Shown: positions 62,665 through 64,000 of the stretch, piece after piece
Layout of the letters: each line of letters begins with the position of its first letter
How positions within the stretch are numbered: position 1 is the stretch's first letter
NCBI GenBank assembly: GCA_031763025.1
Contig: JASSKH010000020.1
Location: 10,352,528-10,416,527, forward strand
Origin: Macrocystis pyrifera
Taxonomy: Eukaryota > Sar > Phaeophyceae > Laminariales > Laminariaceae
Direction: 5' to 3'
DNA length: 64,000 nt
Notes under the pieces: model-generated
Told to the model about the DNA's origin: nothing
Database searches by the model: none
The model's input: the letters and a program-made list of their open reading frames with translations, nothing else
Position numbers and translations under genes: made by a program

Positions 62665-64000
62665 TTAACTGACGCCAATGAATGCACGGAGTCGCCCTAC
62701 GCTCCCCGATGCTGATCCTCCCCCCTCGCTACCTTCTCCTTCCCTGGGGAGTTCTCTCTCTTCACCACCGCCCCCTCTCGATCCAGGATCCGAACGAAGC
62801 TCGCTGCCCCCTCTCGATCCAGGAGTCGAGGGCGACTCGCTGCCTCCTCTCGGTTCAGGGGCCGAGGGCGGCTTACTGCCGCCGGGTCGAGGGATTCTTT
62901 CCCGGTTCGTGACGGCCCCTCTCCCCTGTGCTTCTCGCTCGTGACCCCCTCCCAAACCCCCGCGGTCGGCCCCGTCCGCCTCTTGTGCCAACCCCCTCGC
63001 TGGCTACGCTACCAGGTTCAGAGGAAGTATCTCCAGGTGTTGCTGGGGTGGCGCTGGATGGTGTCATGGGCACCCTCAAGCGTCCCGATGGCGTGACATC
63101 CCTGTCTCTGGATGTTTGAAGGTTTTCCATGCCTACTACAGCAGCATTTCCCTGATCTACCTGACCCCTTGTCCGCGAGTCGCCCTCCGACGCCAGAGCT
63201 TCTCCTCCCAGCGGTGTCGTTTCTGCCGCCGGAGGCAGAGGCCGCGCAGCACTTGGACTGGAACCTCCAAAGTTTGCCCCCATTCCACCTTGGCCGCCCT
63301 CGAGCGAGGGCGATGCGCTTCCAGCTGATCTAGGAGACGTTGCCTCCGCAAATGTTGCAGAGGCGGTACTGGGCCTTGCCTGAGGGATCTCCACTTGTCC
63401 CGCTAGCGCGGCATCCCTACCCCCCTCGGTGTGGCGGCTTTCTATGGCACTCCTAGCGGCGCCTCCCTGCTCCACCTGCCCCCTAGTTTGCGGACCGCTT
63501 TCCGCCGTCGGGACCGTTTCCTCCGTTGGGGACACCGCCGCCGTCGGAAAAGGATTAAAATCGTCCCCTACCCCCAACGCGTTTGGGGCCCCGGGGGTCC
63601 ACTCTGCCGTCGGAAGAGGAGGTAGCGCATCACCTGCTTCCCGCACGTTTAGTACCCCGAGAGTGCACCTGGTCAGGGCTAGGCTGGATGTTGTCCAGGG
63701 GGTTCCCACTTGTCCCGCTGACGTAGCGTCGCTGTTTCCCGCGGCCTGACGATTTTCTATGGCATTTCCAGCATTGCCACCCTGATCGTTATGCCCCCCT
63801 GTTAATGGCTCGCTCTCCAGCGCCTGGCCCGTCCGTCCTTGCGTGTCTGCCACTGTCGTCGGAAAAGGAGGCACCACGTCACCTGCCTCCAATGCACTTC
63901 GTACCCCGAGGGTCCACCTAGTCAGGCGTTCCTCCCATTCGGCGTGGAGGCCTGCCAGAAACTGCTGGACGTGTGGTGAGATGTAGATCCTCCGGTTTGA
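62665..64000 (-). CDS. Gly/Pro-rich linker and part of the second helical unit, mirror copy, partial
   Basis: Corresponds to about 39715-41050. An extra base in a C run near 62928 shifts the frame relative to the left copy, so the translation ends early near 62873 while the other frame continues to 62665. Confidence 0.6.

Larger units (their letters stand above)
52217..64000 (-). repeat. right arm of the giant inverted repeat, truncated by the window end
   Basis: Reverse complement of about 39700-51434. Differences I found are almost all length changes in homopolymers or simple repeats: one T in 57865-57875, one C in the 59230 run, one C near 62928, one T near 54738, one TG/AC unit near 55890, CAG units, and the long poly-C. 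Confidence 0.97.
59165..64000 (-). mobile_element. mirror copy of the RLE-type non-LTR retrotransposon, cut by the window end
   Basis: Tail, endonuclease, reverse transcriptase, RING-like module 6 and the Gly/Pro-rich linker, back to the middle of the second helical unit. The frame changes near 42.08, 43.9 and 44.15 kb of the left copy recur here. One extra frame break, from an extra base near 62928, affects only this copy. The RING modules 1-5 would lie beyond the window. Confidence 0.9.

Overview
The window is eukaryotic nuclear DNA. It has a spliced gene with a GTGAGT donor, tRNA-derived SINE-like repeats, a Ty3/gypsy-class fossil, a very long non-LTR retrotransposon, TIR elements and MITEs, trinucleotide satellites, and very few host genes. 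The content (a sulfotransferase-family gene, a repeat-rich genome, retroelement types of the kind found in algae and stramenopiles) would suit a marine alga such as a brown or red alga. That assignment is a guess; no marker gene settles it.

Layout. 1-2.9 kb: a 66-bp minisatellite and two copies of a TA-flanked MITE. 2.9-6.0 kb: a two-exon sulfotransferase-like gene whose 2.1-kb intron contains dispersed repeats; it is the best host gene here. 6-11.7 kb: no gene, many diverged direct and inverted repeats. 11.7-24.5 kb: two 1-kb inverted arms enclosing a broken Ty3/gypsy element on the minus strand, which itself contains perfect palindromes made from a tRNA-like half. 24.7-28.0 kb: a minisatellite, a broken ubiquitin-specific-protease-like gene and a 447-bp tandem duplication. 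28.3-31.3 kb: a 3-kb element with roughly 0.5-kb inverted ends, interrupted by a MITE and by tRNA-derived repeats.

33.1-44.6 kb: a roughly 11.4-kb non-LTR retrotransposon. Its first part codes for Pro/Arg/Gln-rich repeats and then five RING-like zinc modules, two of them in a duplicated RING-plus-helical unit. A sixth RING-like module starts the second part, which continues into a reverse transcriptase (YLDD), a CCHC knuckle and a restriction-like endonuclease (LLDIT). The reading frame changes several times, so this copy is damaged or uses unusual decoding.

About 39.7-51.4 kb is repeated almost identically in inverted orientation at 52.2-64.0 kb, with a 100-N gap beside the axis. The differences I found between the arms are nearly all single-base homopolymer or simple-repeat length changes. 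Head-to-head joining of two copies of one locus (haplotigs or a fold-back) is therefore at least as likely as a true giant palindrome. The right arm runs off the end of the window.

The most interesting biology is the association of a RING-finger array (ubiquitin-ligase-like folds) with a restriction-endonuclease-type non-LTR retrotransposon, and the tRNA-half palindromes at 19.1-19.6 kb.
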